From Siccirubricoccus soli (GTDB lineage Bacteria; Pseudomonadota; Alphaproteobacteria; Acetobacterales; Acetobacteraceae), in contig NZ_JAMZIK010000056.1 of NCBI RefSeq assembly GCF_024178315.1, positions 1 through 43,688 of the forward strand: DNA of 43,688 nt, in the 5' to 3' direction. A program made the position numbers and the translations under genes. Positions 43,397 through 43,688 of the stretch are shown here, piece after piece; position 1 is the stretch's first letter, and every line of letters begins with the position of its first letter. The notes beneath the pieces are model-generated. The model worked only from the letters and a program-made list of their open reading frames with translations. It ran no database searches and had not been told where the DNA came from.

Positions 43397-43688
43397 TCAG
43401 TTGTCCAGGAAGCTGCGCAGCTTGCGGGAGCGGGAGGGGTGCTTCAGCTTGCGCAGCGCCTTGGCCTCGATCTGCCGGATGCGCTCCCGTGTCACGTTGA
43501 ACTGCTGCCCGACCTCCTCCAGCGTGTGGTCGGTGTTCATGCCGATGCCGAAGCGCATGCGCAGCACCCGCTCCTCGCGCGGCGTGAGGGAGGAGAGCAC
43601 CCGCGTCGTCGCCTCCCGCAGGTTGGACTGGATGGCGGCGTCCAGCGGGATGATGGCGGCCTTGTCCTCGATGAAGTCGCCGAGATGG
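43397..43688 (-). CDS. rpoD: RNA polymerase primary sigma factor, 3' part
   Basis: The C-terminal 96 residues of RpoD; the gene continues beyond the right edge. [20 protein letters not shown] is the end of region 3, and region 4 follows: [20 protein letters not shown] (4.1), then [20 protein letters not shown] and [20 protein letters not shown] (4.2, the -35 recognition helix). The vegetative sigma factor of the cell; the housekeeping flank suggests that the window is chromosomal. Confidence 0.97.
   Translation of the reverse strand, partial: HLGDFIEDKAAIIPLDAAIQSNLREATTRVLSSLTPREERVLRMRFGIGMNTDHTLEEVGQQFNVTRERIRQIEAKALRKLKHPSRSRKLRSFLDN

Noticed and set aside
1-43688. CRISPR array, toxin-antitoxin, restriction or phage-defence genes
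   Set aside because: No direct-repeat/spacer pattern and no characteristic domain was found on either strand.

Overview
The window is about 70% G+C with very high third-position G+C. Its gene content fits an acetic-acid-bacteria relative of the Roseomonas type (Alphaproteobacteria, Acetobacteraceae). Pointers are three orphan tripartite-tricarboxylate (Bug/TctC) binding proteins, a K+-independent H+-pyrophosphatase, a short flagellin, rpoD, and palindromic intergenic repeats. The family-level assignment is an inference from content; no rRNA or tRNA gene is present to test it. Nearly every stretch is coding.

Region by region. (1) 1-2173: the start of an unidentified leftward gene and a thiamine-diphosphate pyruvate-oxidase-like enzyme. 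(2) 2190-9099: a tightly overlapped leftward operon, rfbC-rfbB-rfbD-rfbA, makes dTDP-L-rhamnose and is followed by a very large two-headed GT2 glycosyltransferase. It is divergent from flagellin (9339-10175), so rhamnose-type glycosylation of a surface structure is a reasonable idea. (3) 10253-14764: a Bug binding protein, a TcuA-like FAD dehydrogenase, a GntR/FCD regulator with a clear palindromic operator, and a CitE-like CoA-ester lyase. Together they look like a small tricarboxylate or organic-acid catabolic module. (4) 14830-17091: envelope and stress genes (a glycine-rich stress protein, a secreted PepSY-like protein, a YpfJ-type metallopeptidase).

(5) 17150-26012: a divergent catabolic locus. 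Leftward are a TauD-type dioxygenase, a FAH-family hydrolase, a Bug protein and a CaiB-type CoA-transferase; rightward are HyuB, HyuA and another Bug protein. The substrate is unknown. (6) 26242-31373: housekeeping and redox genes: DUF1178, glutaredoxin, ComF, a four-domain rhodanese, a trypsin-like protease and a single-domain response regulator. A CIRCE-like HrcA operator lies upstream of the DUF1178 gene. (7) 31567-37676: a second glycosylation locus with three GT4-type transferases, one fused to TPRs, and a DUF4214/coiled-coil protein. (8) 37873-43688: a MetX-like alpha/beta hydrolase, the membrane pyrophosphatase hppA, three small conserved proteins including a cold-shock protein, a GNAT acetyltransferase, and the 3' part of rpoD at the right edge.

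No complete mobile element, CRISPR array or recognisable defence system was seen. The least ordinary signals are non-coding. They are a 106-bp double-hairpin repeat present twice in opposite orientation, each copy supplying the stop codon of its neighbour; a second hairpin family; a CIRCE site at a non-chaperone gene; the GntR operator pair; and a C6 tract that appears to put the large glycosyltransferase out of frame with its best ATG.
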